From: JALYGJ01 sp963781705
GTDB taxonomy: Bacteria > Chloroflexota > Limnocylindria > Limnocylindrales > CSP1-4
Length of the DNA stretch: 64,000 bases
Assembly: GCA_963781705.1 (NCBI GenBank)
Contig: CAWAGP010000010.1
Coordinates: forward strand, 496,001 to 560,000
Direction of reading: 5' to 3'
Of the stretch, positions 23,760 through 31,910 are shown in pieces; position 1 is the first letter of the stretch; each line of letters opens with the position of its first letter. The notes beneath the pieces were generated by a model. That model was not told the DNA's origin. It worked only from the letters and a program-made list of their open reading frames with translations, and did not search any database. Position numbers and translations under genes: made by a program.

Positions 23760-24260
23760 ATGGAAGTCCCCCATATGACGCTGACTCGCTCGGTGGATCC
23801 GGAGCCACTGACGATGCGCCGCCAACGCGGTCGCGTCGGCACCGTGCTGCTCGCCACCGATCTGACCGTCGCGTCTGACGCTGCGACCGTCCAGGCCATC
23901 GATCTGGCGACGTCCCTTGGCGCGCGGCTGCTGGTGGTCAACGTCATCGACGTCGGCGAAGAACAGGGCGCGCCGCTGGGCCCGCTTTCACCGGCGCCGC
24001 GCGTCGACCAGGTGCGCGCCGATCGCGAGCGACCACTGCTGGCCATCGTCGACGAGGCGCGCTCACACGGCGTGGAGGCGGCCTTTCTGCTGTGGACTGG
24101 CGAAGCGGCTCATAGCATCGTCGCCGCCGCGGAGGCGGAGCGTGCCGACATGGTGATCGTGGGCACGCGCGGGCTGGATCGCGCCGACCGGTATCTACTG
24201 GGCAGCGTCTCCGACTACGTCGTCTATCACAGCCCGTGCCCGGTGCTGGTGGCTCGCTGA
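23760..24260 (+). CDS. Universal stress protein
   Basis: 166 residues. The USP domain starts after a 25-residue leader at GTVLLATDLT and ends with GTRGLDRADRYLLGSVSDYV, which holds the ATP-binding G-x2-G-x9-G-S pattern. ATG 23760 places the start exactly 42.5 bp from the centre of a DosR-type box; ATG 23775 is an alternative. It is divergent from the sensor kinase. In M. tuberculosis a USP gene (Rv3134c) is likewise next to devR-devS, so the neighbourhood itself supports the DosRS assignment. Confidence 0.9.
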   Translation: MEVPHMTLTRSVDPEPLTMRRQRGRVGTVLLATDLTVASDAATVQAIDLATSLGARLLVVNVIDVGEEQGAPLGPLSPAPRVDQVRADRERPLLAIVDEARSHGVEAAFLLWTGEAAHSIVAAAEAERADMVIVGTRGLDRADRYLLGSVSDYVVYHSPCPVLVAR

Positions 24261-24286
24261 AGAGTCTGCGACCAGGGTCCGCTCCA

Positions 24287-25564
24287 CTACGCGGCTGATG
24301 CCGCGGCCTGAAGCACCGCCTCGGCCTCACTGACGCGCGTCAGCACCTGCTCGCGCAGCCTATCCAAACCGAGTGCGACCTCAGTGGCGCTGTTGCGAAT
24401 CGAGGTCAGCTGCACCTTCAGGCGGCGCACCGCGTCGAGTTCCGTGCGCACAGCGGCGACGGCTGCCATCACGCGCGCCACGTCGATTTCGACGGTGCGT
24501 TCCGCCAGCGCGGCCAGGGCATGCAATCGGCACAATCGCAGCGCGGCGTTGAGCACGGCCGGATCTGGATCGCTCGGGTCGATGACGCAGAAGATGTGCC
24601 CAAAGCGGACGTCGAAAGGTGCGACAGCCGCCGGCGCGTGGGCGGGCGTGAAGATGCCCAGCGCGACCGCTGCCCCACGGTTGCGCTTGGCCTCGCTCAA
24701 CTCGTCGCGGATCTGACGCCACGACAGCTGGCGGTCCTTGGCCTCGATGACCACGCGCAGATCCGCACCGCCGCATGCCTGCGGATCGATCGTCAGCAGG
24801 AAATCGCCCTTGCGCGAGCGGATGACGTCGCCCGTCGCGTCGGCCGTGCGGTCAACCACATCGCCGGTCGCGGCGACTGTGTCGTTGAGCAATTGCTCGA
24901 GCAGGTCCTCGAAGTCGGCCCCCTTGGCCGATGACTTGGCGCGTTCGCCGGCGCGCGCGGCCGACGCGGCCTCGATTGCCGTCAGGCGGTCGTTCAGCTT
25001 CTCGAACGCCTGTGTCACCTCAGTCCGGAACTGGTGTAACGGCGAGCCGAGCCGGGTGGGATCGAGCAGTTGCGCGAGCCGCGAGGCGTCGCCGTCGAAG
25101 TAGCTGCCCAGCAGCGTACGGATGCGACCGATGGCGCTGTCACGCTTGGTCTCGTCGAACAGGTCGACGATCAAGCGGTTGAGCTGGCCGCGGTCGCCCA
25201 GAAAACGCTCGAGGGTGCGCGGCAGCCGGCCGTCCTGATCCGCGAAATTCTGGCGCAGGACCTGATCGAGCGCATCTGCGGCACGCTCGTTGAGATTGGT
25301 GCTGCGCTCGACGAGAGCGTCGAACTCGCGCCGCACGAACTCCACGTCCAGCGATGTGCCGGCATCCTGCAGCGCCAGCAGCCCAATGCGCAGGGCACGC
25401 TCGAGCAACTCCGGCTGTTCCTCCGGCGAGCGCTCGCCGACGAATGCGGCAAGCGTCCGATCCGTGACCCGCAGGCGCTCGACGACGATCGCATCGCCGT
25501 CGATGCGCACGCTCGGTTGCGCGGGTTGACTGGCGTGGAGCGGGACAATTCGGGCGGCTTCCAT
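24287..25564 (-). CDS. Coiled-coil protein with PD-(D/E)XK-like nuclease core
   Basis: About 425 residues from ATG 25564 (ATG 25600 is possible). The first half is helical and charged, with likely coiled coil around ALDQVLRQNF and VTQAFEKLNDRL. A core follows with SRKGDFLLTID and LRVVIEAKDR, the D-x(n)-E-x-K arrangement of PD-(D/E)XK nucleases. The C-terminal 100 residues are again coiled coil. The layout recalls DUF2130 or RmuC-like proteins, but I cannot assign a family. It is convergent with the USP and divergent from a small hydrolase. A DNA-end or restriction-like role is possible but unproven. Confidence 0.7.
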   Translation of the reverse strand: MEAARIVPLHASQPAQPSVRIDGDAIVVERLRVTDRTLAAFVGERSPEEQPELLERALRIGLLALQDAGTSLDVEFVRREFDALVERSTNLNERAADALDQVLRQNFADQDGRLPRTLERFLGDRGQLNRLIVDLFDETKRDSAIGRIRTLLGSYFDGDASRLAQLLDPTRLGSPLHQFRTEVTQAFEKLNDRLTAIEAASAARAGERAKSSAKGADFEDLLEQLLNDTVAATGDVVDRTADATGDVIRSRKGDFLLTIDPQACGGADLRVVIEAKDRQLSWRQIRDELSEAKRNRGAAVALGIFTPAHAPAAVAPFDVRFGHIFCVIDPSDPDPAVLNAALRLCRLHALAALAERTVEIDVARVMAAVAAVRTELDAVRRLKVQLTSIRNSATEVALGLDRLREQVLTRVSEAEAVLQAAASAA

Positions 25565-25616
25565 GTGCACAGCGTCGGCCGCCCACGTGCCAGCTTGCAT
25601 GTCACACAATGACGCC

Positions 25617-26117
25617 ATGGAGATCGTGCTTGCCCACGGCGCCTCGGGCAATGCCGCGAGCATGGCGCCTTACATTGACGGACTTCGCCGACGAGGCCTG
25701 GCGGCGCGTGCGATCGACCTGCCGCTCGGGAGGGCAGAGCGCGCCGTCGACGCATACCAGGGCCAGGCGGCCGACCTGGCCAATCTGGTCATCGGCGGCC
25801 ACTCGTATGGCGGCCGCGTGGCCAGCCTGCTCGCGGCACAGCAGCCGCCGCACGCACTGGTGCTGCTCAGCTATCCATTGCACAGGCCGGGCAGCACTGA
25901 GTGGCAGCCACGCGTCGCGCACTGGCCGCGCATCGGCTGCCCGGTGCTGCTGCTGTCGGGCGAATCGGATCCTTTCGCGCGCTTCGCATGGCTGCGCGAG
26001 GCGGTCACCCTATTGGCCGACCACGAGCTGGTCACCTATCCGCGCGTCGGCCACGGCCTCAAGCCGGTGCTTGATGACGCGCTCGAACGCATAGATCGCT
26101 TTGTTCGCGACCGATAG
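25617..26117 (+). CDS. Small alpha/beta hydrolase (Tex30/KANL3-like)
   Basis: 166 residues, shorter than most alpha/beta hydrolases and matching the lidless Tex30-type group. The strand MEIVLAHGASGN carries the oxyanion region. IGGHSYGGRVAS is the nucleophile elbow, SGESDPFA the acid and RVGHGLKP the histidine. ATG 25617 leaves 52 bp to the divergent gene. Adenosine deaminase follows after 9 bp, so the two are co-transcribed. The substrate is unknown. Confidence 0.82.
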   Translation: MEIVLAHGASGNAASMAPYIDGLRRRGLAARAIDLPLGRAERAVDAYQGQAADLANLVIGGHSYGGRVASLLAAQQPPHALVLLSYPLHRPGSTEWQPRVAHWPRIGCPVLLLSGESDPFARFAWLREAVTLLADHELVTYPRVGHGLKPVLDDALERIDRFVRDR

Positions 26118-26126
26118 CGGCCTAGG

Positions 26127-27233
26127 ATGACGCTGATGATTCAGCCGCAGACCATCCGTCAGGCGCCCAAGGTGCTATTGCACGACCACCTCGATGGCGG
26201 ACTGAGGCCGACAACGGTGGTCGAGCTCGCGCGCGAAGTCGGTTACGGTGGGCTGCCGACGACCGATCCCGGCGAGTTGGCGTCCTTCTTCACCGCCGGC
26301 GCCGACCGCAAGAGCCTCGAGCTGTACCTCGAAGGCTTCGAGCACACGGTGGCGGTCATGCAGACGCCCGCAGCTTTGGCGCGCGTGGCCCAGGAGTGCG
26401 CCGAAGACCTCGCCGCCGACGGCGTGGTGTACGCCGAGGTGCGCTACGCCCCGGAACTGTCGACCCACGACGGTATGACGCTCGACGCCGTGGTCGAGGC
26501 GATCCTCGAGGGTTTCCGCGCCGGCAGCGCGCGAACGGGCATCAGGATGGCTTTCATCGTCACCGCGATGCGCCAGTTCGCGCGGTCGGTCGAGATCGCC
26601 GAGCTGGCCATCCGCCATCGCGACGACGGGGTCGTTGGCTTCGACGTGGCCGGGCCGGAGAAGGGTTTCCCCCCGACGCGCTACCTCGACGCCTTCCAGC
26701 TCATCCACAACGCCAACTTCCACCTGACGATTCATGCCGGCGAGGCCTTCGGCCTGCCGTCGATCTGGGAAGCGCTGCAATGGTGTAACGCCGAGCGCCT
26801 GGGACACGGCGTGCGCATCGTCGACGACATCGAGGTGCTGCCCGACGGCGAGATCCGCCTTGGTCGTCTTGCCGGCTTCGTGCGCGACCGGCGCGTCACG
26901 CTCGAGATGTGTCCAACCTCGAACGTGCACACCGGCGCCGCGCCGTCGATCGAGGAGCACCCGATCGACCTGCTGCGCCGGCTGCGTTTCCGCGTCACGG
27001 TCAACACGGACAACCGGCTGATGAGCGGCGTCACGTTGAGCGACGAATTCGAGACGCTGTCGCGCGTTTTCGGGTTCGATCTCGATGAGATGCAGTGGCT
27101 GACGCTCAACGCCATGAAGAGCGCCTTCGCGCCGTTCGATGAGCGTTTGCGGTTGATCAATGGCGTAATCAAACCCGGCTACGCGCGGCTCATCGCCGAG
27201 GCAAACTTCGCCGAGGCTGCGGCGCGCTACTGA
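26127..27233 (+). CDS. add: Adenosine deaminase
   Basis: 368 residues of the amidohydrolase superfamily. The zinc ligands are in LHDHLDG and TIHAGE. The catalytic region is AERLGHGVRI, and the last metal Asp is in VNTDNRLMSG, a form common in actinobacterial enzymes. It deaminates adenosine (and possibly deoxyadenosine) to inosine in the cytoplasm for purine salvage. It starts at ATG 26127 (ATG 26136 also in frame), 9 bp after the small hydrolase. The length is normal. Confidence 0.93.
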   Translation: MTLMIQPQTIRQAPKVLLHDHLDGGLRPTTVVELAREVGYGGLPTTDPGELASFFTAGADRKSLELYLEGFEHTVAVMQTPAALARVAQECAEDLAADGVVYAEVRYAPELSTHDGMTLDAVVEAILEGFRAGSARTGIRMAFIVTAMRQFARSVEIAELAIRHRDDGVVGFDVAGPEKGFPPTRYLDAFQLIHNANFHLTIHAGEAFGLPSIWEALQWCNAERLGHGVRIVDDIEVLPDGEIRLGRLAGFVRDRRVTLEMCPTSNVHTGAAPSIEEHPIDLLRRLRFRVTVNTDNRLMSGVTLSDEFETLSRVFGFDLDEMQWLTLNAMKSAFAPFDERLRLINGVIKPGYARLIAEANFAEAAARY

Positions 27234-27269
27234 GCGCGCGCCACCGGCGACCCCGATCAGGGGGCTGAC

Positions 27270-27437
27270 GACTGCCAATTCCGACCCCCAGTCGGAACTC
27301 TGACCGGTTTGGGCTGGCAACCCGCTGGGCGACGGCCCGGCGGGCCTGCGTGGCGCCGAAGTCCGTGTGGCAGTCGGCAAACGGCTTACTTTGGTCCGAA
27401 ACCCGTTCGAGTTCACGTGCGACAGTCGGAGTCGGCG
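27270..27437. repeat. Dispersed intergenic repeat, copy 2
   Basis: It begins with TTCCGAC-N5-GTCGGAA (27279-27297). GGCAACCCGCTGGG, GCGCCGAAGTCCG, GGCAGTCGGCAAACGG and TTCACGTGCGACAGTCGG follow. The same series, in the same order and spacing, occurs at 36335-36500. It fills the 255-bp spacer between adenosine deaminase and the ParB-like gene. No coding frame is evident. Confidence 0.7.
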
Positions 27438-27488
27438 TCCACTGTCAGGCTCGGGCGTTGTTCTCATTTGGGCTGGTAGGCTCGCACG

Positions 27489-28238
27489 ATGAGCGAGCCA
27501 CGCCGACCGGCCGACGAAGGCGAAGGTCGGTCTCGTATCGGCGAGGTTGCGTCGAGCATCGTCGACGCCGCCGGGCCGGTCCTCTCGGCTGCTCGCGGAC
27601 CGCTCGATTCGTTGGCCAGTGGGGCGCGGCGCATGATCTCGGACCGCCCCGGCGCGCGCGTCCGCCGTGTTCGACGGATGGCGCGTCAGCCACTGGTCAA
27701 CCTGTGGGAGCTGCATCCCGAGGCGCACCGCGCGGCCATTCGCGAACTCGGCCTGCAGGTCGTGCCGGTCGACCGCATCGCCGGCACTGCGGTCGAGGGG
27801 CCGGCCCAACGAGGCGGCGACTTCCTGCCGTTGCGCGACCGGCGCTCAGGCGACTGGCGTGCCCGGTGGCAACGCATCCTGAATGCCGTCGACAGATTGA
27901 CGACGCTGCCGCCGATCGAGCTGATCAAGTTCGGCGACGACTACTGGGTGGTCGACGGCCACAATCGCGTGGCGGCCGCGCTGTACAGCGGCCAGGTCGG
28001 ACTCGATGCCGTCGTCCAGGAGATGCGCCTGCCGGGCATGCCCGGCGAGACTCCGCAATCGCTCGGTTCCGTGCTGCAGGGCAGCCTGGATCTGCGCGAC
28101 GCCGGTGCGGGCCGCTTCAACCGGGCCTCCGTCCGCCCGCTGGACGTGGCAGGCGCGATCCAGCCGCCGCATGAGCACGCCAAGCGCCGTCGCCGCAGCG
28201 CGGCCGACCGGCCGAATGAACCGGATCAGGCCGGGTGA
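27489..28238 (+). CDS. ParB-like nuclease domain protein
   Basis: 249 residues. The recognisable part is about residues 95-180, with LPPIELIKFGDDYWVVDG and then HNRVAAAL, the ParB/sulfiredoxin-type N-terminal fold whose DGHxR motif binds nucleotides. The N-terminus is a charged leader and the C-terminus (about 60 residues) is basic and disordered. There is no HTH, so it is not a chromosome-partition ParB. It overlaps the phosphoesterase gene by GTGA and so heads an operon of phosphoesterase, ArsA-like ATPase and a small coiled-coil protein. Function unknown. Confidence 0.75.
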   Translation: MSEPRRPADEGEGRSRIGEVASSIVDAAGPVLSAARGPLDSLASGARRMISDRPGARVRRVRRMARQPLVNLWELHPEAHRAAIRELGLQVVPVDRIAGTAVEGPAQRGGDFLPLRDRRSGDWRARWQRILNAVDRLTTLPPIELIKFGDDYWVVDGHNRVAAALYSGQVGLDAVVQEMRLPGMPGETPQSLGSVLQGSLDLRDAGAGRFNRASVRPLDVAGAIQPPHEHAKRRRRSAADRPNEPDQAG

Positions 28239-28897
28239 TCCGCCGCCTGACGGTGCGCTGGCCGCGGCGCTGGTCATCGCCGCCCAATGGCGGCCGGCCG
28301 ATCCGCCTCCTGGCGGTGTCCGACGAGACCGAGAAGGCGTTCGACTTCGAGTCCAACCGAGCTGCCCTGGGGCGGATCGACGGCATAATCGGCTGCGGCG
28401 ATCTCGAGCCTGGCTATCTTGCCTTCCTGGCCGACGCCTTTTGTGTGCCGCTGATCTATGTGCGCGGCAACCACGACCGTGGTGGGGGCTGGGAAGCGGC
28501 GCGAGACTTGTTGCCCGGCGCTCTGGACGGCCGGGTCGCGACCATTGCCGGCGTGGCGGTGGGCGGCCTGTCGTGGCCGTCGGAGGACCGCGCGAAGGCC
28601 TTCCGCGACGATGGCGCGGCGTGGCGCCAGTCGATTGGCTTTCGCTTGCGCACGTGGCGCGGGCCCACGCCGCAGATCATGATCAGCCACGTTCCGCCAC
28701 TCGGCCTGGGCGATACGCCTGAGGATCCCTTCCATCGCGGCTTCCGCGGGTACCACTGGCTGTGCAGTTCGGTGCATCCGGTACTCTGGCTTCACGGCCA
28801 CACGTCCATGGCCGCGGCTGAGACCTGGCATATCGAATGGGGTGACACCACGCTGGTCAATGCGACCGGGGCGGTGTTGATCGAACTGACTCCATGA
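28235..28897 (+). CDS. Calcineurin-like metallophosphoesterase
   Basis: 220 residues from GTG 28235 (GTGA overlap). Metal-binding motifs are GCGDLEPG, VRGNHDRG, ISHVPPLG and LHGHTSM. The first motif reads LAVSDETE, with Glu where most family members have His (D-x-H). It is a soluble enzyme; the family includes nucleases, cyclic-nucleotide phosphodiesterases and UDP-sugar hydrolases, so the substrate is open. It lies between the ParB-like and ArsA-like genes with 4-nt overlaps on both sides. Confidence 0.87.
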   Translation: MIRRLTVRWPRRWSSPPNGGRPIRLLAVSDETEKAFDFESNRAALGRIDGIIGCGDLEPGYLAFLADAFCVPLIYVRGNHDRGGGWEAARDLLPGALDGRVATIAGVAVGGLSWPSEDRAKAFRDDGAAWRQSIGFRLRTWRGPTPQIMISHVPPLGLGDTPEDPFHRGFRGYHWLCSSVHPVLWLHGHTSMAAAETWHIEWGDTTLVNATGAVLIELTP

Positions 28898-30126
28898 ATT
28901 CGTCGGTGGCTCCCGGGGAGGCCAACTTGACCCGAATCCTTCTCTATACCGGCAAGGGCGGCGTGGGCAAGACCAGTGTTGCCGCGGCGACCGCCGTGCT
29001 GTGCGCCCAGCGCGGCCTGCGCACGCTGGTCGTATCGACCGACATCGCACACAGCCTCGCCGACGCGCTCGACACGCCGGTGGGTCCGACACCGCGCGAG
29101 ATCGCGCCCAACCTGTGGGCGCACGAGCCGGACGTCTTCTTCAACATCTCGCGCTACTGGCGCACGATCCAGGCGTATTTCTCGAGCCTCTTCTCATGGG
29201 GCGGCCTGGACGAGGTGATGGCCGAGGAGATGACCGTGCTGCCGGGCATGGACGAGCTCGGCAACCTGCTGTGGATCGCCGACCACGTCGACGGCGGCGA
29301 GTACGACCTGATCGTGGTCGACGCCGCGCCAACGGGCGAGACCGTCAGGCTGCTGTCACTGCCCGAGGCCAGCCGCTGGTGGATCGAGAAGATCGCGCCC
29401 ATCGGCAAGCGAGTCCAGCGCCTCGGCGGGCCTGTCCTGCGGCGGATCGTCGGCGTGCCGCTGCCGTCGAACGCGGTGTACGAGTCGGCCGAGGCGTTGC
29501 TCGACCGCCTGCGCTACGTGCACGAGCTGCTCGCCAACCCGGATCGCTCGTCGGTGCGCCTGGTGCTCAACCTGGAGCGCGTCTCCATCCAGGAAGCGCA
29601 GCGCTCGTTCACATACTTCCACCTGTACGGCTACCCGACCGACATGATCGTTGCCAACCGCGTGCTGCCAGTCGCCTCCGGCAGTTACTTCGACGCCTGG
29701 CGCGCAGCCCAGGCGCGCTACCTGCCCCTGGTCGAGCAGCAGTTCGCGCCGGTGCCGGTGCGCACGGTGCCCTTCTTCGATCGCGAGATGGTCGGTCTCG
29801 ACCGGTTGGCCGAGCTCGGCCGCGCCCTGTTCGGCGAGGCCGACCCGCAGGCGTTCCTTTACCGCGGCCGGCCGTACTGGGTGGAGCGCGATGACAACGG
29901 TTACACGCTGTCGGTCGAGCTGCCCTTCGCGACGCGCGAGGAAATCTCGCTCTCGCGCTCGGCCGACGAGCTCGTTTTGCAGGTCGGCTCGTGGCGCCGT
30001 AATCTCGTGCTGCCGCGTCTTCTCCTCGACGCGCCGACGCAGGGCGCCAAAATGGAGGATCGCGTGCTCAAGGTCCGCTTCGCGGAGCCGCCACGGGCCG
30101 TTGCCGGAGGAATGAAGAATGGATGA
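28894..30126 (+). CDS. ArsA/Get3-family ATPase with C-terminal HSP20-like domain
   Basis: 410 residues. The deviant Walker A GKGGVGKT (20-27), switch I STDIAHSL (normally STDPAHSL) and VVDAAPTGET mark the ArsA/Get3 clade of SIMIBI ATPases. Residues about 330-400 form an ArsA-HSP20 domain (YTLSVELPF, then LVLQVGSWRRNLVLP). This architecture is common in actinobacteria, chloroflexi and cyanobacteria and is probably not for arsenic. A chaperone role for membrane or hydrophobic clients is plausible. The start ATG 28894 overlaps the phosphoesterase stop as ATGA. Confidence 0.9.
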   Translation: MNSSVAPGEANLTRILLYTGKGGVGKTSVAAATAVLCAQRGLRTLVVSTDIAHSLADALDTPVGPTPREIAPNLWAHEPDVFFNISRYWRTIQAYFSSLFSWGGLDEVMAEEMTVLPGMDELGNLLWIADHVDGGEYDLIVVDAAPTGETVRLLSLPEASRWWIEKIAPIGKRVQRLGGPVLRRIVGVPLPSNAVYESAEALLDRLRYVHELLANPDRSSVRLVLNLERVSIQEAQRSFTYFHLYGYPTDMIVANRVLPVASGSYFDAWRAAQARYLPLVEQQFAPVPVRTVPFFDREMVGLDRLAELGRALFGEADPQAFLYRGRPYWVERDDNGYTLSVELPFATREEISLSRSADELVLQVGSWRRNLVLPRLLLDAPTQGAKMEDRVLKVRFAEPPRAVAGGMKNG

Positions 30127-30394
30127 CCAGAAAATGGACGTGCTCGAGCGGCGGCTCCAGGAGCTGGAAGGCCGCAGCAGCGCGATGGAACGCGCCCTGG
30201 ATGCGGCGATGGTGCGCTCCAAGGCAGCCATGAGTTCAGTCATGCCCGACGAGACGCGCAAGCACATGCGGGCTGCCTGGCGCGAGCAGTTGCTCGCCGT
30301 GCGCAGCCTGCTCGACTTCTGGGCGACCCGGCTGCTCGACGAGCCGCCCGAGGCAAAGGAAGCGCCCGGGCGCGAGAACATCCCGATCGACTAG
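30119..30394 (+). CDS. Small coiled-coil protein after arsA-like gene
   Basis: 91 residues. The first 40 (LERRLQELEGRSSAMERAL) predict a coiled coil, followed by helical RKHMRAAWREQLLAVRSLLDFW and an acidic tail ending IPID. ATG 30119 overlaps the end of the ArsA-like gene by 8 nt and has GGAGG about 9 nt upstream, so it is clearly translated with it. No family recognised. By position it may be an adaptor or regulator of the ArsA/HSP20 ATPase. Confidence 0.75.
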   Translation: MDDQKMDVLERRLQELEGRSSAMERALDAAMVRSKAAMSSVMPDETRKHMRAAWREQLLAVRSLLDFWATRLLDEPPEAKEAPGRENIPID

Positions 30395-30397
30395 GCG

Positions 30398-30498
30398 CAG
30401 CGGGTCCTGCCGCGGGGTGTCGGCCCACCGCTCGGCCCGCAACATCGCTCCGCGCTGACCGAGCCTCGGGCAGGCGCGCCACCCCGCGTCACCCGCTG
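30398..30498. other. Long imperfect hairpin in spacer (possible structured RNA)
   Basis: Nested complementary segments fold the whole spacer. CAGCGGGT (30398) pairs with ACCCGCTG (30491), CGCGGGGTG (30411) with CACCCCGCG (30480), and GCTCGG (30430) with CCGAGC (30459). It lies between the small coiled-coil gene and the MFS transporter, so it could be a terminator, a leader RNA or a degraded repeat. It matches no riboswitch I know. Confidence 0.5.
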
Positions 30499-30515
30499 CT
30501 GGCAAGGAATAACGA

Positions 30516-31895
30516 TTGGAGATGAGCGAGCAACGCGGTCCGGCAACGCGCGTCCGGCGCTTCGTGGCGAGCTATCGCGGCTTCGAGCGCGACGCCAAGA
30601 TGTTCGTGCTGTCGACCGTCTTCGCGTCGGGCGCCCTGGGGCTCTTCTGGATCAACTTCAATCTGTACCTGGCATCACTCGGCATCGGCGCCGAGACGAT
30701 CGGCCTGATCGCCACCGCTGGCGCACTCAGCTCGGCGGTGATCGCGTTACCGGCGAGCGTGCTATCCGACCGCATCGGCCGGCGACTGACGATGATCATC
30801 GGCTCGGCGCTGGCTGTCCTCGCGCTGGTCGGCTTCGTGGTGGCCGGCGATTCGCTGCCGCTGTTGTTCGGGCTGGCCATTGCCTACAACGTCGGCCAGC
30901 AGACGGCGCTGGTGGTCGCCAGTCCGTACATGAGCGAGCATTCGCGACCGGAGCGACGTAACTCACTCTTCGCATTGCAGTTCGCCGTGACTTCGGGCAC
31001 GCAGATCGCAGCCGCGCTGGGCGGTAGCTTGCTGGTCGCCTTCGTGGCCGCCAGCAGCGGGCAGGGCACGGACAGCCCGGCCACCTACCGCGCGCTGTTA
31101 CTGGCGATGGCCGGCCTGACCGCCGTGGCGTTGCTCGTCGCGATGCTGCTCAACGACGACCGCCGGCTGGTGCGCGCTGCCGCTCTGCCCGCGGCATCGG
31201 CCGAGCCCGGCCCAGCGCGCCTTGCCACCGGGACCGCCCAGGCGCGCCTGGGCCGGCTCGGATTGCGCATCGGCGACCCGGCCATCTTCGTCCGGTTGCT
31301 GCTGCCCGGCTTCATCATCTCGCTCGGCGCCGGCCAGGTGCTGCCGTTCCTCAACCTCTACCTGGTCGGCCGTTTTGGTGTCGACCTGACGCAGGTCAAC
31401 CTGATCTTCGCGGTCACCGCCCTGGGCACCATGATCGCCATCCTGGTCCAGCCGCTGCTGGCCCAGCGGTTTGGCCGGGTCGGCTCGACGGTCATCGTCC
31501 AGACAGGCAGCATTCCGTTCCTGGTCGTGCTCGGCTTCGCGCCTTTTGCGTGGCTGGTGGTCATCGCCATGGCCGTCCGCAACTCGCTGATGAACGCCGG
31601 CAATCCCATCTACAACGCCTTCGTCATGGAGCGTGTCAGGCCGATCGAACGGGCGACGATCGCTGCCAGCATGGTCCTGCTCTGGCAACTTGGTTGGGCC
31701 ATCGGCGGCGTCTACTACGCACTCGTTCAAGGCACGCTCGGTTTCGAGCGCGGCTACGACCTGAATTTCCTGACCATCATCGTGCTGTACGCCGTCGCCA
31801 CGCTGCTCTACTGGCTATGGTTTGGGCGGGCCGAACGGGCGCAGCTGAAAGCGGACGCCCGCGAGCGTCGAGCGGCTTCCCCTGCCGGCCGGTAA
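30516..31895 (+). CDS. Major facilitator superfamily transporter
   Basis: About 459 residues with twelve predicted transmembrane helices. The loop motif SDRIGRRLTMI after TM2 is the MFS motif A. A cytoplasmic linker of about 50 residues (around ASAEPGPARLATG) separates the two halves. TTG 30516 has AAGGA 7 nt upstream; ATG 30522 is also possible but poorly spaced. Drug or metabolite export is typical of this type (DHA1-like), but the substrate cannot be predicted. It is followed after 15 bp by an Eis-like acetyltransferase, so the two may form a resistance or modification pair. Confidence 0.88.
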   Translation: MEMSEQRGPATRVRRFVASYRGFERDAKMFVLSTVFASGALGLFWINFNLYLASLGIGAETIGLIATAGALSSAVIALPASVLSDRIGRRLTMIIGSALAVLALVGFVVAGDSLPLLFGLAIAYNVGQQTALVVASPYMSEHSRPERRNSLFALQFAVTSGTQIAAALGGSLLVAFVAASSGQGTDSPATYRALLLAMAGLTAVALLVAMLLNDDRRLVRAAALPAASAEPGPARLATGTAQARLGRLGLRIGDPAIFVRLLLPGFIISLGAGQVLPFLNLYLVGRFGVDLTQVNLIFAVTALGTMIAILVQPLLAQRFGRVGSTVIVQTGSIPFLVVLGFAPFAWLVVIAMAVRNSLMNAGNPIYNAFVMERVRPIERATIAASMVLLWQLGWAIGGVYYALVQGTLGFERGYDLNFLTIIVLYAVATLLYWLWFGRAERAQLKADARERRAASPAGR

Positions 31896-31910
31896 CGGAG
31901 GCACAGATCG

